Shown piece by piece: positions 25,076 to 34,199 of a stretch of 56,238 bases of DNA. Location: NCBI GenBank assembly GCA_017504265.1, contig JAFVRN010000008.1, positions 1 to 56,238 of the forward strand. Reading direction: 5' to 3'. The notes under the pieces were generated by a model. That model was not told the origin of the DNA and ran no database searches. It saw nothing but the letters and a program-made list of their open reading frames with translations. The stretch is from Alistipes sp. GTDB taxonomy: Bacteria > Bacteroidota > Bacteroidia > Bacteroidales > Rikenellaceae. Numbering within the stretch: the first letter of the stretch is position 1; the number at the start of each line of letters is the position of its first letter. The position numbers were made by a program, and so were the translations under genes.

Positions 25076-25106
25076 CAAAGTTACGTATTATTTTGAAGAT
25101 ATCAAA
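25076..25106 (-). promoter_or_regulatory. Promoter for the TPR/HTH regulator
   Basis: On the minus strand TTTG (25103-25106), a 19-base spacer and TAACTTTG (25076-25083) match the consensus exactly. The leader to the ATG is about 22 nt. Confidence 0.75.
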
Positions 25107-25184
25107 TTTATCTATATTCAAATTTGAGGTGTATGAACCTATGTGGAGTTTTTCTCCGGCTTGCACAAAATAAAGGCAAATAAA

Positions 25185-25216
25185 TTTGATAATCGCAAAA
25201 ATATATCCTATATTTG
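25185..25216 (+). promoter_or_regulatory. Promoter for the V-type ATPase operon
   Basis: TTTG (25185-25188), a 20-base spacer and TATATTTG (25209-25216) match the Bacteroidetes consensus. The predicted leader is about 100 nt and includes a small CTCC/GGAG hairpin near 25259-25274. Confidence 0.75.
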
Positions 25217-25324
25217 TGAGAATTTTGGGATAGTGTAAATGCGGATTACGTTTTTACCTCCCGAGGTCGGAGATCGAAATAGCGCAAAATTGAAGAAAAT
25301 ATAATACTTAAAACTATTTTAACT

Positions 25325-25936
25325 ATGGAGAACAACAAACTTCAAGAACTTACTCAAAAACTCTACAACGAGGGTTTGGAGAAGGGACGTGCCGAGGCAG
25401 AGCGTTTGGTAGCAGATGCAAAGCTTGAGGCTGCAAAGATTTTGGCCGATGCCCGTGCCGAGGCTGATGCAATAGCTAAGGCGGCAGAGGATCGCGCCGA
25501 GGATATTGCCAAGAATGCAATGACCGAGATCGCGCTCGCAGGTCGTCAGGCTGTCTCTAAGATCAAGAACGAGCTCTGTGAGGCAATCATCTTCAAGACT
25601 ACGGGTGAGGCTGTTAAGGCTGCATCTGCCGATGCTACATTTGTAAAGGATATGTTGCTTGCTGTTGCCGGCAACTGGAAGTCTAACACCTCGGATGTGT
25701 CGCTCCAGGCACTTCTCCCCGAGGATAAGAAGGCCGAGTTTGATGCCGTAGTTAAGAAGAGTGCCGACGCATTGCTTAAAGCCGGTGTTGAGGTTGGTTA
25801 TTCAAAGGCTGTTAAGAACGGCTTTAAGGTTGGCGAGAAGAATGGCGGATACTATATCTCGTTTACCGACGAGAGCTTCGATGCTCTATTGAAGGAGTAT
25901 CTCCGCGAGAAGGTTGCTAATATGCTTTATAAGTAG
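25325..25936 (+). CDS. atpE: V-type ATPase subunit E (peripheral stalk)
   Basis: The 203-residue protein has a long Ala/Glu/Lys-rich N-terminal helix (about 1-80) and a mixed alpha/beta C-terminal head, as in V/A-ATPase subunit E. It would link the catalytic A3B3 head to subunit I as part of the peripheral stalk. It is the first gene of the operon, directly behind a consensus promoter. No subunit G/H partner is seen. Confidence 0.88.
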   Translation: MENNKLQELTQKLYNEGLEKGRAEAERLVADAKLEAAKILADARAEADAIAKAAEDRAEDIAKNAMTEIALAGRQAVSKIKNELCEAIIFKTTGEAVKAASADATFVKDMLLAVAGNWKSNTSDVSLQALLPEDKKAEFDAVVKKSADALLKAGVEVGYSKAVKNGFKVGEKNGGYYISFTDESFDALLKEYLREKVANMLYK

Positions 25937-25939
25937 GCT

Positions 25940-26788
25940 ATGTTCTCGGCCGAGTACTACTATTTGGTCGCCGGTCTGAGGGAGTGGACTCTCGACTCGG
26001 ATACCAAGGGATTCGATATTCGCGAGATTGTTGATGAAATTCTCGACGGTATATCGAATAGCGATCGTGAGGCTGTAGGTCTGCTATATGCCTATTACGA
26101 TTGCGAAAATATAATCGCTGCCCGTACAGCTCAGTCGCGATATAATCCGCTGGGCAACCTGTCACGAGAGCAGATCGAGACTCTCCTCGCTGAGCGTAAC
26201 TACGAGCTGCTTCCGAAGAATGTGGGTGAGGTTGTTAAGGCCTATGTCGAGGCGGAGGACGAGGATAGGGATAATGACGATAATGTAGAGCTTGATGAGC
26301 GTTTCGAACGTGCAATATTCGAGGCCTACTATCGTGACCTTGCCGAGTCTAAGTTCCGCTTCCTACGTGGCTGGGGTGAATTTGATCGCAACCTTCGCAA
26401 TATCTCTGCTGCGCTTGCTGCCCGTGAGTCGGGACGCAGTGTCGCAGATGTTACGGTAGGTGGTGGCGAGATTGTGGAACAACTAAAACGCTCTTCTGCC
26501 GCCGACTTCGGCCTGCGTGGAGAGCTGCCATACATCGATTCGGTTATAGCTGCCGTAAGCGATGAACCAAATATCGTTGAAAAGGAGCGCAAGATAGATG
26601 CTATACGCTGGGCCGAGGCCGAGGCAATAGCCGTTCTGGACTTCTTTACCATCGACTATATCCTCTCATATCTTGTCAAGGTCAATATCGTTGCACGTTG
26701 GATGCTGCTCTCGCCTGAGAAGGGTCGTGAGATGCTTAACCGACTGATGAAAGAGCTTGATGCCAAGGAGCTTGTGAATAAACAATAA
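25940..26788 (+). CDS. DUF2764 protein of the V-type ATPase operon
   Basis: The 282-residue, highly charged helical protein starts MFSAEYYYLVAGL, a typical DUF2764 N-terminus, 3 bp after the subunit E stop. DUF2764 proteins occupy this slot in V-type ATPase operons of Bacteroidetes, Chlamydiae and spirochaetes. The gene order suggests a replacement for subunit C, the rotor-ring adaptor, which is otherwise missing here. That role is inference. Confidence 0.8.
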   Translation: MFSAEYYYLVAGLREWTLDSDTKGFDIREIVDEILDGISNSDREAVGLLYAYYDCENIIAARTAQSRYNPLGNLSREQIETLLAERNYELLPKNVGEVVKAYVEAEDEDRDNDDNVELDERFERAIFEAYYRDLAESKFRFLRGWGEFDRNLRNISAALAARESGRSVADVTVGGGEIVEQLKRSSAADFGLRGELPYIDSVIAAVSDEPNIVEKERKIDAIRWAEAEAIAVLDFFTIDYILSYLVKVNIVARWMLLSPEKGREMLNRLMKELDAKELVNKQ

Positions 26789-26804
26789 AAACATAAATAA
26801 ACGA

Positions 26805-28562
26805 ATGAAAACATTAGGACGTGTAAACGGTATTATCTCGAACATCGTTATCGCCAAGGTTGATGGCGCGGTGGGTCAGAACGAGATATGCTACGTATAT
26901 TGCGGTGGAACCCGTATGATGGCCGAGGTTATCAAGGTCATCGGCGATGAGGCCTATGTACAGGTCTATGATAGTACGCGCGGTCTGAAAATCGGAGATA
27001 AGGTGGAGTTCGAAGGCCATATGCTCGAGGCAACATTGGCTCCGGGTCTTCTATCGCGTAACTATGACGGTTTGCAGAACGACTTGGAGAAGATGGATGG
27101 TCTTTTCATCAACCGTGGTTCTATTACCGACCCCATCGATTTCGATGCCAAGTGGGCTTTCAAGCCTCTTGCCAAGGCCGGTGATAAGGTTACGGCAGGC
27201 TCTTGGCTCGGTGAGGTTAAGGAGCAGTGGGTCATGCACAAGATAATGGTTCCCTTCGTAATGCAGGGTAACTATACAGTAAAGAGTGTTGTCGCTGCCG
27301 GAGAGTATAAGGTAACAGACACTATCGCCGTTGTTAGCGATGCAGATGGCAACGATTACAATATCACAATGGTTCAGAAGTGGCCCGTAAAGCAGGCTAT
27401 CCGTTGCTTCACGGAGAAACCTCGTCCATCGCGTGTCATGGAGACAGGTGTTCGTGCTATCGATACATTCAATCCTCTTGCCGAGGGTGGTACCGGCTTT
27501 ATCCCCGGTCCTTTCGGTGCAGGTAAAACGGTGTTGCAGCACGCCATATCTAAGCAGGCTGAGGCCGATGTAATCATCATCGTAGCATGCGGTGAGCGTG
27601 CCAACGAGGTGGTTGAGATCTTCGCCGAGTTCCCTGAGCTGGTGGATCCACGTACAGGCCACAAACTTATGGAGCGTACCATCATCATCTGTAACACCTC
27701 AAATATGCCTGTGGCAGCGCGTGAGGCATCTGTATACACGGGTATGACCATCGGCGAGTACTACCGCTCTATGGGTTTGAAGGTGTTGGTTATGGCCGAC
27801 TCGACATCACGTTGGGCTCAGGCATTGCGTGAGATGTCTAACCGCTTGGAGGAGCTTCCCGGTCAGGATGCTTTCCCAATGGACCTCTCGGCCGTTATCT
27901 CTAACTTCTATGCTCGTGCCGGTCTTGTTAAGCTAAACAATGGCGAGACAGGTTCTGTAACATTCCTCGGTACTGTATCGCCTGCGGGTGGTAACCTCAA
28001 AGAGCCTGTTACGGAGTCTACAAAGAAGGCCGCTCGTTGCTTCTATGCACTATCACAGAGCCGTGCCGACTCAAAGCGTTATCCTGCTATCGACCCGCTC
28101 GACTCATACTCTAAGTATTTGGAGTATCCCGAGATTCGTGAGTATCTCGACGAGCATATCGAGAAGAACTGGGTAGATGCCGTATACGAGGGTAAGACTA
28201 TCGTACAGCGTGGTAAGGAGGCCAACGACCAGATCAACATCCTTGGTGATGACGGTGTGCCTGTTGAGTACCACGAGCGTTTTTGGAAGAGCGAGCTTGT
28301 CGATTCGGTAATATTGCAGCAGGATGCTTTCGACTCGATCGATGCTAACTGTCCTATCGAGCGTCAGCAGATGATGTACAACATGGTGCTTGATATCTGT
28401 CGTAAGTCGTTCGTATTTGCCGATTTCGAGGAGTGTTCTAAGTTCTTCAAGGAGCTTATCTATCTGCTCCGTCAGATGAACTACTCGGAGTGGAAGTCGG
28501 AGCAGTTCGATAACTTCCGTGCAAAGGTTGATGCCTTGGTAAACGAAAAAATTGCTAAATAA
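26805..28562 (+). CDS. atpA: V-type ATPase catalytic subunit A
   Basis: The 585-residue nucleotide-hydrolysing subunit has a P-loop GPFGAGKTV at 235-243 and the A-subunit non-homologous insert before it (about 110-195). The catalytic Glu lies in the CGERANEV segment, and the ADSTSRWAQALRE motif follows. It would form the A3B3 hexamer with the next gene. The gap to subunit B is 12 bp. Confidence 0.97.
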   Translation: MKTLGRVNGIISNIVIAKVDGAVGQNEICYVYCGGTRMMAEVIKVIGDEAYVQVYDSTRGLKIGDKVEFEGHMLEATLAPGLLSRNYDGLQNDLEKMDGLFINRGSITDPIDFDAKWAFKPLAKAGDKVTAGSWLGEVKEQWVMHKIMVPFVMQGNYTVKSVVAAGEYKVTDTIAVVSDADGNDYNITMVQKWPVKQAIRCFTEKPRPSRVMETGVRAIDTFNPLAEGGTGFIPGPFGAGKTVLQHAISKQAEADVIIIVACGERANEVVEIFAEFPELVDPRTGHKLMERTIIICNTSNMPVAAREASVYTGMTIGEYYRSMGLKVLVMADSTSRWAQALREMSNRLEELPGQDAFPMDLSAVISNFYARAGLVKLNNGETGSVTFLGTVSPAGGNLKEPVTESTKKAARCFYALSQSRADSKRYPAIDPLDSYSKYLEYPEIREYLDEHIEKNWVDAVYEGKTIVQRGKEANDQINILGDDGVPVEYHERFWKSELVDSVILQQDAFDSIDANCPIERQQMMYNMVLDICRKSFVFADFEECSKFFKELIYLLRQMNYSEWKSEQFDNFRAKVDALVNEKIAK

Positions 28563-28574
28563 GGAGGAGTAGTT

Positions 28575-29894
28575 ATGACAACACGTGCATTTCAGAAAGT
28601 ATATACAAAGATTGATAATATCACCAAGGCTACCATCACGTTGCGTGCAACGGGTGTTGGTAACGACGAGCTTGCTACGGTAGGTGGTCGTTTGGCGCAG
28701 GTGGTAAAGATTATGGGTGACAAGGTTACCTTGCAGGTATTTGCAGGTACTGAGGGTCTTGCTACCGACTCGGAGGTCGTATTCCACGGTGAGCCTCCCG
28801 TATTGCGTGTGTCGGATGCTTTGGCCGGTCGTTTCTTCAATGCTTATGGTGAGCCATTGGAGGGTGGAGAGCAGATCGAGGGTGAGGCACGACAGATCGG
28901 TGGCCCTACGGTAAACCCATTCCGTCGTATCCAGCCATCGGAGCTTATCGCTACGGGTATCGCTGGTATCGACCTCAACAATACTATCGTGTCGGGACAG
29001 AAGATTCCATTCTTCGCCGATCCTGACCAGCCATACAACGCCGTTATGGCAAACGTGGCACTTCGTGCTAAGGCCGACAAGATTATCCTTGGTGGTATGG
29101 GTCTTACCAACGATGACTTCCTATACTTCAAACAGGTCTTCGAGAATGCCGGTGCTTTGGATCGTATCGTATCGTTCGTCAATACTACGGACAACCCGCC
29201 TGTTGAGCGTCTGTTGGTTCCCGATATGGCACTTACTGCTGCAGAGTACTTCGCAGTGGATAAGGGCGAGAAGGTCTTGGTGCTCCTTACCGATATGACC
29301 CTTTATGCCGATGCTTTGGCTATCGTGTCAAACCGTATGGATCAGATTCCATCGAAGGACTCTATGCCCGGTTCGCTCTATTCGGACTTGGCGAAGATCT
29401 ACGAGAAGGCCGTGCAGTTGCCTAACGGAGGTTCTATTACGATTATCGCCGTTACGACACTTTCGGGTGGCGATATCACCCACGCTATTCCGGATAATAC
29501 GGGATATATTACCGAGGGTCAGCTCTTCTTGCGTAACGACTCGGATACCGGTAAGGTTATCGTCGATCCATTCCGTTCGCTATCGCGTTTGAAGCAGCTC
29601 GTTATTGGTAAGAAGACACGTGAGGATCACCCTCAGGTTATGAACGCCTGCGTACGTTTGTATGCCGATGCAGCCAATGCCAAGACTAAGTTGGAGAATG
29701 GTTTCGACCTATCGGACTATGACGAGCGTGCATTGAAGTTTGCCCACGACTATTCGGAGAAGTTGCTCTCTATCGACGTTAATATCGAGATTGAGCAGAT
29801 GCTCGACACGGCGTGGTCACTCTTTGCTAAGTACTTCTCTAAGGGTGAGGTAAGCATCAAGCAGGAGCTCTCGGATAAATATTGGAAAGCATAG
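28575..29894 (+). CDS. atpB: V-type ATPase subunit B
   Basis: The 439-residue non-catalytic subunit alternates with A in the head. It has no P-loop; SGQKIPFFADPDQPYN stands in that region, as expected for B. It retains the LTDMTLYADALA and GSLYSDLAKIYE segments and the C-terminal helical domain. It lies 12 bp after atpA and 9 bp before atpD. Confidence 0.96.
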   Translation: MTTRAFQKVYTKIDNITKATITLRATGVGNDELATVGGRLAQVVKIMGDKVTLQVFAGTEGLATDSEVVFHGEPPVLRVSDALAGRFFNAYGEPLEGGEQIEGEARQIGGPTVNPFRRIQPSELIATGIAGIDLNNTIVSGQKIPFFADPDQPYNAVMANVALRAKADKIILGGMGLTNDDFLYFKQVFENAGALDRIVSFVNTTDNPPVERLLVPDMALTAAEYFAVDKGEKVLVLLTDMTLYADALAIVSNRMDQIPSKDSMPGSLYSDLAKIYEKAVQLPNGGSITIIAVTTLSGGDITHAIPDNTGYITEGQLFLRNDSDTGKVIVDPFRSLSRLKQLVIGKKTREDHPQVMNACVRLYADAANAKTKLENGFDLSDYDERALKFAHDYSEKLLSIDVNIEIEQMLDTAWSLFAKYFSKGEVSIKQELSDKYWKA

Positions 29895-29903
29895 TAAAGG
29901 CAT

Positions 29904-30518
29904 ATGGCAATCAAATTTCAATATAATAAAACCTCGCTCGGCGAATTGGGCAAGCAGCTCAAAATCCGAAAGAATGCCCTTCCTACAATCAAGAGTAAGG
30001 AGAGTGCATTGCGTTCGGAGGTAAAGCGTGCGAAGGACTCTGCATTGGCTTTCCGTAAGGAGTTGGACGAGCTTATTGCACGTTACGACTATATGGTACA
30101 GCTGTGGGGAGAGTTTGATTGTGACCTTATCCGCATTGAGGGTGTAGAACTATCATCGCTCAAAATTGCGGGCGTCCGCACACCTATATTAAATAACATT
30201 ATTTATAAGGAGAAGCCTTATGATCTCTTCTCTGCTCCGGTATGGTATGCCGAGGGCATCAGAGTACTCAAAGAGATGTCTCGTCTGGGTATCGAGTTTG
30301 AGGTCTATAATCGCAAGATGGAGCTTCTGGATTATGCGCGACGCAAAACCACTCAAAAGGTAAACCTCTACGAGAAGGTTCAAATTCCCGGATATGAGGA
30401 TGCCATACGTAAGATAAAGCGATTTATGGAGGACGAGGAGAACCTAAGTAAGTCGGCTCAGAAGATCGTTAAAACTCGTCAGGCGCAAGCCGAGGCTATG
30501 GAGGAGCCTAACGTATGA
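29904..30518 (+). CDS. atpD: V-type ATPase subunit D (central rotor shaft)
   Basis: The 204-residue protein consists mainly of two long helices at its ends (about 8-70 and 135-200), which form the antiparallel coiled coil of the rotor inside A3B3. Its stop codon overlaps the start of subunit I (ATGA, 4 bp). No subunit F gene, the usual partner of D, is present in the operon. Confidence 0.93.
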   Translation: MAIKFQYNKTSLGELGKQLKIRKNALPTIKSKESALRSEVKRAKDSALAFRKELDELIARYDYMVQLWGEFDCDLIRIEGVELSSLKIAGVRTPILNNIIYKEKPYDLFSAPVWYAEGIRVLKEMSRLGIEFEVYNRKMELLDYARRKTTQKVNLYEKVQIPGYEDAIRKIKRFMEDEENLSKSAQKIVKTRQAQAEAMEEPNV

Positions 30519-32374
30519 TTAGTAAGATGATACGCTACGATTTAGTGTTGTTTGCCGGTGAGCAGGAACACTTCGTTGAGCAGCTTCGTGAGCTCGGCCT
30601 TGTAGATATTACAACTACGGGCTGGGAGCCGAGCGAGCATGACCGTGAGCTATTATATGGTATCGAGTCGTACAGAAAGGCTCTTGAATTCCTCTCGTCG
30701 TTTAAGAATAGTGAATATTTCGATAGTAATGCCATGCCATACAGCTCCGGCGAGGAGGCCTTCGATGCCTACAACCATGTGCGTAACGAGCGCACACGCC
30801 TGCAGCAGGAGGTGGCACGTCTCGAGAAGCTCTCTTCGGAGGTAGCACCTTGGGGCGAGTTCTCAACGGAGGATATAGCACGCCTATCCGAGCGAGGTGT
30901 CACTTTGCGCTATTTCGTTGCTCAGGAGGCGGCCTACAACAAGTTTGTTGAGGAGATTCCGCAGGGGGTAACTATCGTGGAGATCAATCGCATGTCGGCT
31001 GCAGTATACTTTGCTGCGGTTACTACGGATGCTACGGCTGTTGTGGTCGATGGTCAGGAGGTTCGTCTGCCTGCCAAGTGTAGCCGTGAGTTGCTTGCCG
31101 ATGCAGAGCGTCTGCGTGCAGAGGATATGGCCAACAATGCCATGCTGTCACGCGCAGCACTATCCTTGGAGCTTATCTTGGCGCATTATGCCGAGCTCAA
31201 AGAGCAGTTGCAAGGCTTGAAGGTGGGTGCTATGGCTCAGCGTGAGGCAGATGGCGAGCTTGTTATCATGGAGGGTTGGGCTGAGGCCGATACCGCTGAT
31301 AGGGTAGATGCCTTATTGGAGACCTATCCCAACCTCGTGTATATTAAGCGTGATGCTACCATAGATGACAATGCTCCCGTGAAGCTTAAGAACAATAAGT
31401 TTGCGCGCTTGTTCGAGCTTATTGGTGCTATGTACGCGTTGCCTAAGTATGGTACTCTGGACCTTACGGCGGTATTCGGCCCATTCTATATGCTCTTCTT
31501 TGCCATATGTTTGAATGATGCCGGATATGGAGCCGTGTTGCTGGCTTTGGGTATTGCACTCCTTAAGAAGGGTGGTGCTAAGATGCGTCAGGCTGCGTGG
31601 TTGTCCATCGTCTGCGCCACGGCAACGATTATCTTCGGTACGTATACCGGCTCGTTGTTTGGTATGAGTATTCCTGCGTTGCTGGGATATGAGGCAGGTG
31701 AACCTACACCATTCCTCGACTTCCCCAACCAGTTCTTCTCTATTGCATTGGCAATTGGCGTCGTCCAGATTCTGATAGGTATGGCAATCAATATCTATAT
31801 GCAGACCAAACTCTTTGGCTTTACCTCGACATTTGGCCTGTTAGGATGGTTTATAATCATTCTATCTGGCTCTATTGCTGTAGGCTTGCCTATGTTTGGT
31901 TTAGGTATACCCGGCTTTGATGCTTCGTCACCGATATTCTACGCATGTATGGGCGTGGGTGCGGTCTTGATGTTGTTGCTCAATAATATCAAGCGTAATC
32001 CGCTTATCAACTTCGGTGCCGGTCTATGGGATGCATATAACAATATCACAGGTCTGCTGAGTGACGTGTTGAGCTACATCCGTCTGTTTGCCATCGGTCT
32101 TTCGGGTGGTGTGTTGGCTCAGGTGTTTAACTCGCTGGCTATGGGCTTGTCGGGCCTGTCGGAGGGTATAGGCGACTCGGCATGGTATGTTGTGGCATTG
32201 CAGATTGTGGCAGCATCGGCCATATTGATTATCGGTCACGGTATCAATCTATTCATGTCGGCAATATCGTCGTTCGTGCATCCAATGCGTTTGACGTTTG
32301 TCGAGTTTTATAAGAATGCGGGTTTCGAGATGGGCCAACGCTCGTTCGATCCTGTGCGTAAAATGAAGGAATAA
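30515..32374 (+). CDS. atpI: V-type ATPase subunit I (membrane stator)
   Basis: The 619-residue protein has a soluble N-terminal half (about 1-310) that binds the peripheral stalk. The C-terminal membrane half has about seven or eight helices from around 320. The conserved Arg in SYIRLFAIGLSGG faces the ion-binding Glu of the K ring. Length and topology are normal for bacterial subunit I. Confidence 0.95.
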   Translation: MISKMIRYDLVLFAGEQEHFVEQLRELGLVDITTTGWEPSEHDRELLYGIESYRKALEFLSSFKNSEYFDSNAMPYSSGEEAFDAYNHVRNERTRLQQEVARLEKLSSEVAPWGEFSTEDIARLSERGVTLRYFVAQEAAYNKFVEEIPQGVTIVEINRMSAAVYFAAVTTDATAVVVDGQEVRLPAKCSRELLADAERLRAEDMANNAMLSRAALSLELILAHYAELKEQLQGLKVGAMAQREADGELVIMEGWAEADTADRVDALLETYPNLVYIKRDATIDDNAPVKLKNNKFARLFELIGAMYALPKYGTLDLTAVFGPFYMLFFAICLNDAGYGAVLLALGIALLKKGGAKMRQAAWLSIVCATATIIFGTYTGSLFGMSIPALLGYEAGEPTPFLDFPNQFFSIALAIGVVQILIGMAINIYMQTKLFGFTSTFGLLGWFIIILSGSIAVGLPMFGLGIPGFDASSPIFYACMGVGAVLMLLLNNIKRNPLINFGAGLWDAYNNITGLLSDVLSYIRLFAIGLSGGVLAQVFNSLAMGLSGLSEGIGDSAWYVVALQIVAASAILIIGHGINLFMSAISSFVHPMRLTFVEFYKNAGFEMGQRSFDPVRKMKE

Positions 32375-32412
32375 ACAAATAATAATTAACAACTTAAAAA
32401 CATTTAACAATC

Positions 32413-32868
32413 ATGAATGCAGGTTTAATTTTGGCTTATTTGGGCGTTGTCCTAATGGTAGGTGTATCAGGTTTGGCTTCAGCCGTTGCAACAGCACGTT
32501 GCGGTATGGCATCAGTAGGTGCTTTGAAGAAGAATTCAGGTGCTTTCGGTAGCTACATGATTCTTTCAGCGTTGCCAGGCTCACAGGGTCTTTATGGCTT
32601 CGTTGGCTACTTTATGGTCAGCGGTCTTATCTCTGCTGAGATGCCTATGCTTACAGCTGTTGGTATCTTTGGTGCCGGTTTGTTGATGGCTATCGTATGT
32701 CTTTCATCGGCATTGTTCCAGGCTAAGGTTTGTGCCAACGGTATCGTAGCTATCGGTAACGGTAATGATGTTATGGGTAAGACCCTTATCCTTGCTGCGT
32801 TCCCTGAGCTTTATGCTATCTTGGGTGTTGCTGCAACCTTCCTTATCTCATCAGCTATCGCTTACTAA
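32413..32868 (+). CDS. atpK: V-type ATPase subunit K (c-ring), with Na+-type ligands
   Basis: The 151-residue double-hairpin proteolipid has four membrane helices. The ion-carrying Glu is E132 (FPELYAI). L54, S57, Q58 and Q103 are also present. These five positions correspond, at a constant offset of seven, to L61, T64, Q65, Q110 and E139 of the Enterococcus hirae Na+-ATPase NtpK, with Ser for Thr as the only change. This predicts Na+ rather than H+ coupling. It is the last gene of the operon and is followed by a strong terminator. Confidence 0.93.
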   Translation: MNAGLILAYLGVVLMVGVSGLASAVATARCGMASVGALKKNSGAFGSYMILSALPGSQGLYGFVGYFMVSGLISAEMPMLTAVGIFGAGLLMAIVCLSSALFQAKVCANGIVAIGNGNDVMGKTLILAAFPELYAILGVAATFLISSAIAY

Positions 32869-32882
32869 ACTGCATACGCAGT

Positions 32883-32923
32883 AAAAGATATAGCCTCGCA
32901 ACTTTTGCGAGGCTATATCTTTT
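32883..32923. terminator. Strong bidirectional terminator
   Basis: A perfect 19-bp stem, AAAAGATATAGCCTCGCAA (32883-32901) with TTGCGAGGCTATATCTTTT (32905-32923), has a 3-nt loop. It sits between the convergent atpK and ruvB genes with T runs on both sides. Confidence 0.93.
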
Positions 32924-32942
32924 ATGATAGTTTGACAGCCTA

Positions 32943-33959
32943 TCAGAACAAAGATTGCTCTTCGTTGCTTTGATAGGTGTATCCTAAGTGCTTGTATGCT
33001 TGTTCGGTAGCTTCACGGCCACGAGGCGTGCGCTTCAGGAATCCCTCCTTTATTAGAAATGGCTCGTATACCTCCTCTATTGTTCCGGCCTCTTCGCTTA
33101 CTGCCGTAGCTACGGTGTTCAGACCAACAGGGCCACCGTTGAATTTTTCGATGATTGTAGCCAATATCTTATTGTCCATTTGGTCGAGACCTCGGGCATC
33201 GATATTCAGTGCTGCAAGTGCGATACGGGTTATCTCTATGTCGATATGTCCTTCACCCTCAACCATCGCAAAGTCGCGTACGCGGCGTAGCAGGGCATTG
33301 GCTATACGTGGTGTGCCGCGTGAACGCAGGGCAATCTCCAAGGCAGCGTCATCGTCTATCGATATATCGAGTATCGATGCCGAACGCTTTACGATGGCAG
33401 CCAGCACCGGTGCATCGTAATACTCCAAGTGGCATGTTATACCAAAGCGGGCACGCAGTGGCGATGTGAGTAGTCCGCTACGTGTTGTAGCACCCACAAG
33501 CGTAAATGGCGCAAGCTCGATCTGAATACTTCGTGCAGCCGGGCCCTTATCTAAGACGATGTCGATTTTGAAGTCCTCCATTGCCGAGTATAGATACTCC
33601 TCGACAATAGGGCTTAGGCGGTGTATCTCGTCGATGAAGAGTACGTCGCCCGGATTTAGGTTTGTCAGTAGTCCTGCCAAATCTCCTGGCTTGTCGAGTA
33701 CCGGTCCCGATGTCACCTTCAGTTGCGCTCCCATCTCGTTGGCTATGATGTTGGCAAGCGTTGTTTTGCCGAGTCCCGGAGGGCCGTGTAGCAATACGTG
33801 GTCGAGGGAGTCGCCACGCATCAGTGCCGCCTTGATAAATATTTTGAGGTTGGCGACAATCTTATCCTGTCCGGCAAAGTATTGCAGGGCTTGCGGACGG
33901 ATGCGATTTTCAAACTCCTTGTCGCTCTCAATGTTTCTCATATTTCTATCTACACCCAT
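32943..33959 (-). CDS. ruvB: Holliday junction branch-migration ATPase RuvB
   Basis: The 338-residue AAA+ motor drives branch migration with RuvA in recombination and repair. Walker A is GPPGLGKTT, Walker B is LFIDEIHRL, sensor 1 is GATTRSG and the arginine finger region is [10 protein letters not shown]-terminal winged helix with [10 protein letters not shown] follows. A -7 box (TATATTTG on the minus strand, near 33990) gives a leader of about 30 nt. Confidence 0.96.
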   Translation of the reverse strand: MGVDRNMRNIESDKEFENRIRPQALQYFAGQDKIVANLKIFIKAALMRGDSLDHVLLHGPPGLGKTTLANIIANEMGAQLKVTSGPVLDKPGDLAGLLTNLNPGDVLFIDEIHRLSPIVEEYLYSAMEDFKIDIVLDKGPAARSIQIELAPFTLVGATTRSGLLTSPLRARFGITCHLEYYDAPVLAAIVKRSASILDISIDDDAALEIALRSRGTPRIANALLRRVRDFAMVEGEGHIDIEITRIALAALNIDARGLDQMDNKILATIIEKFNGGPVGLNTVATAVSEEAGTIEEVYEPFLIKEGFLKRTPRGREATEQAYKHLGYTYQSNEEQSLF

Positions 33960-34120
33960 TCCTGTCGGTGGTTTTATGTTCGAAACGCAAATATACGAAA
34001 ATAGTGTGAATAATGCAATTTTCTTGATTTTTAGTTGAGCGTATAACGATAGTTGTAGGATGAAGTTTGTGTTTTATGAAAAGAAATTATGAATTATTTC
34101 ATAATTTATAAATTTAGTTG

Positions 34121-34128
34121 TATCTTTG
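34121..34128 (+). promoter_or_regulatory. -7 element for the large OB/BACON lipoprotein
   Basis: TATCTTTG matches the consensus, with a TTTC about 20 bases upstream as a near -33 match. The leader is about 66 nt. Confidence 0.55.
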
Positions 34129-34199
34129 TGGGTTGGTAACTGTGTATTAATTTTTGAGATTAGAAACACAATAAATATCTTTATAAAAACTCACTAATT

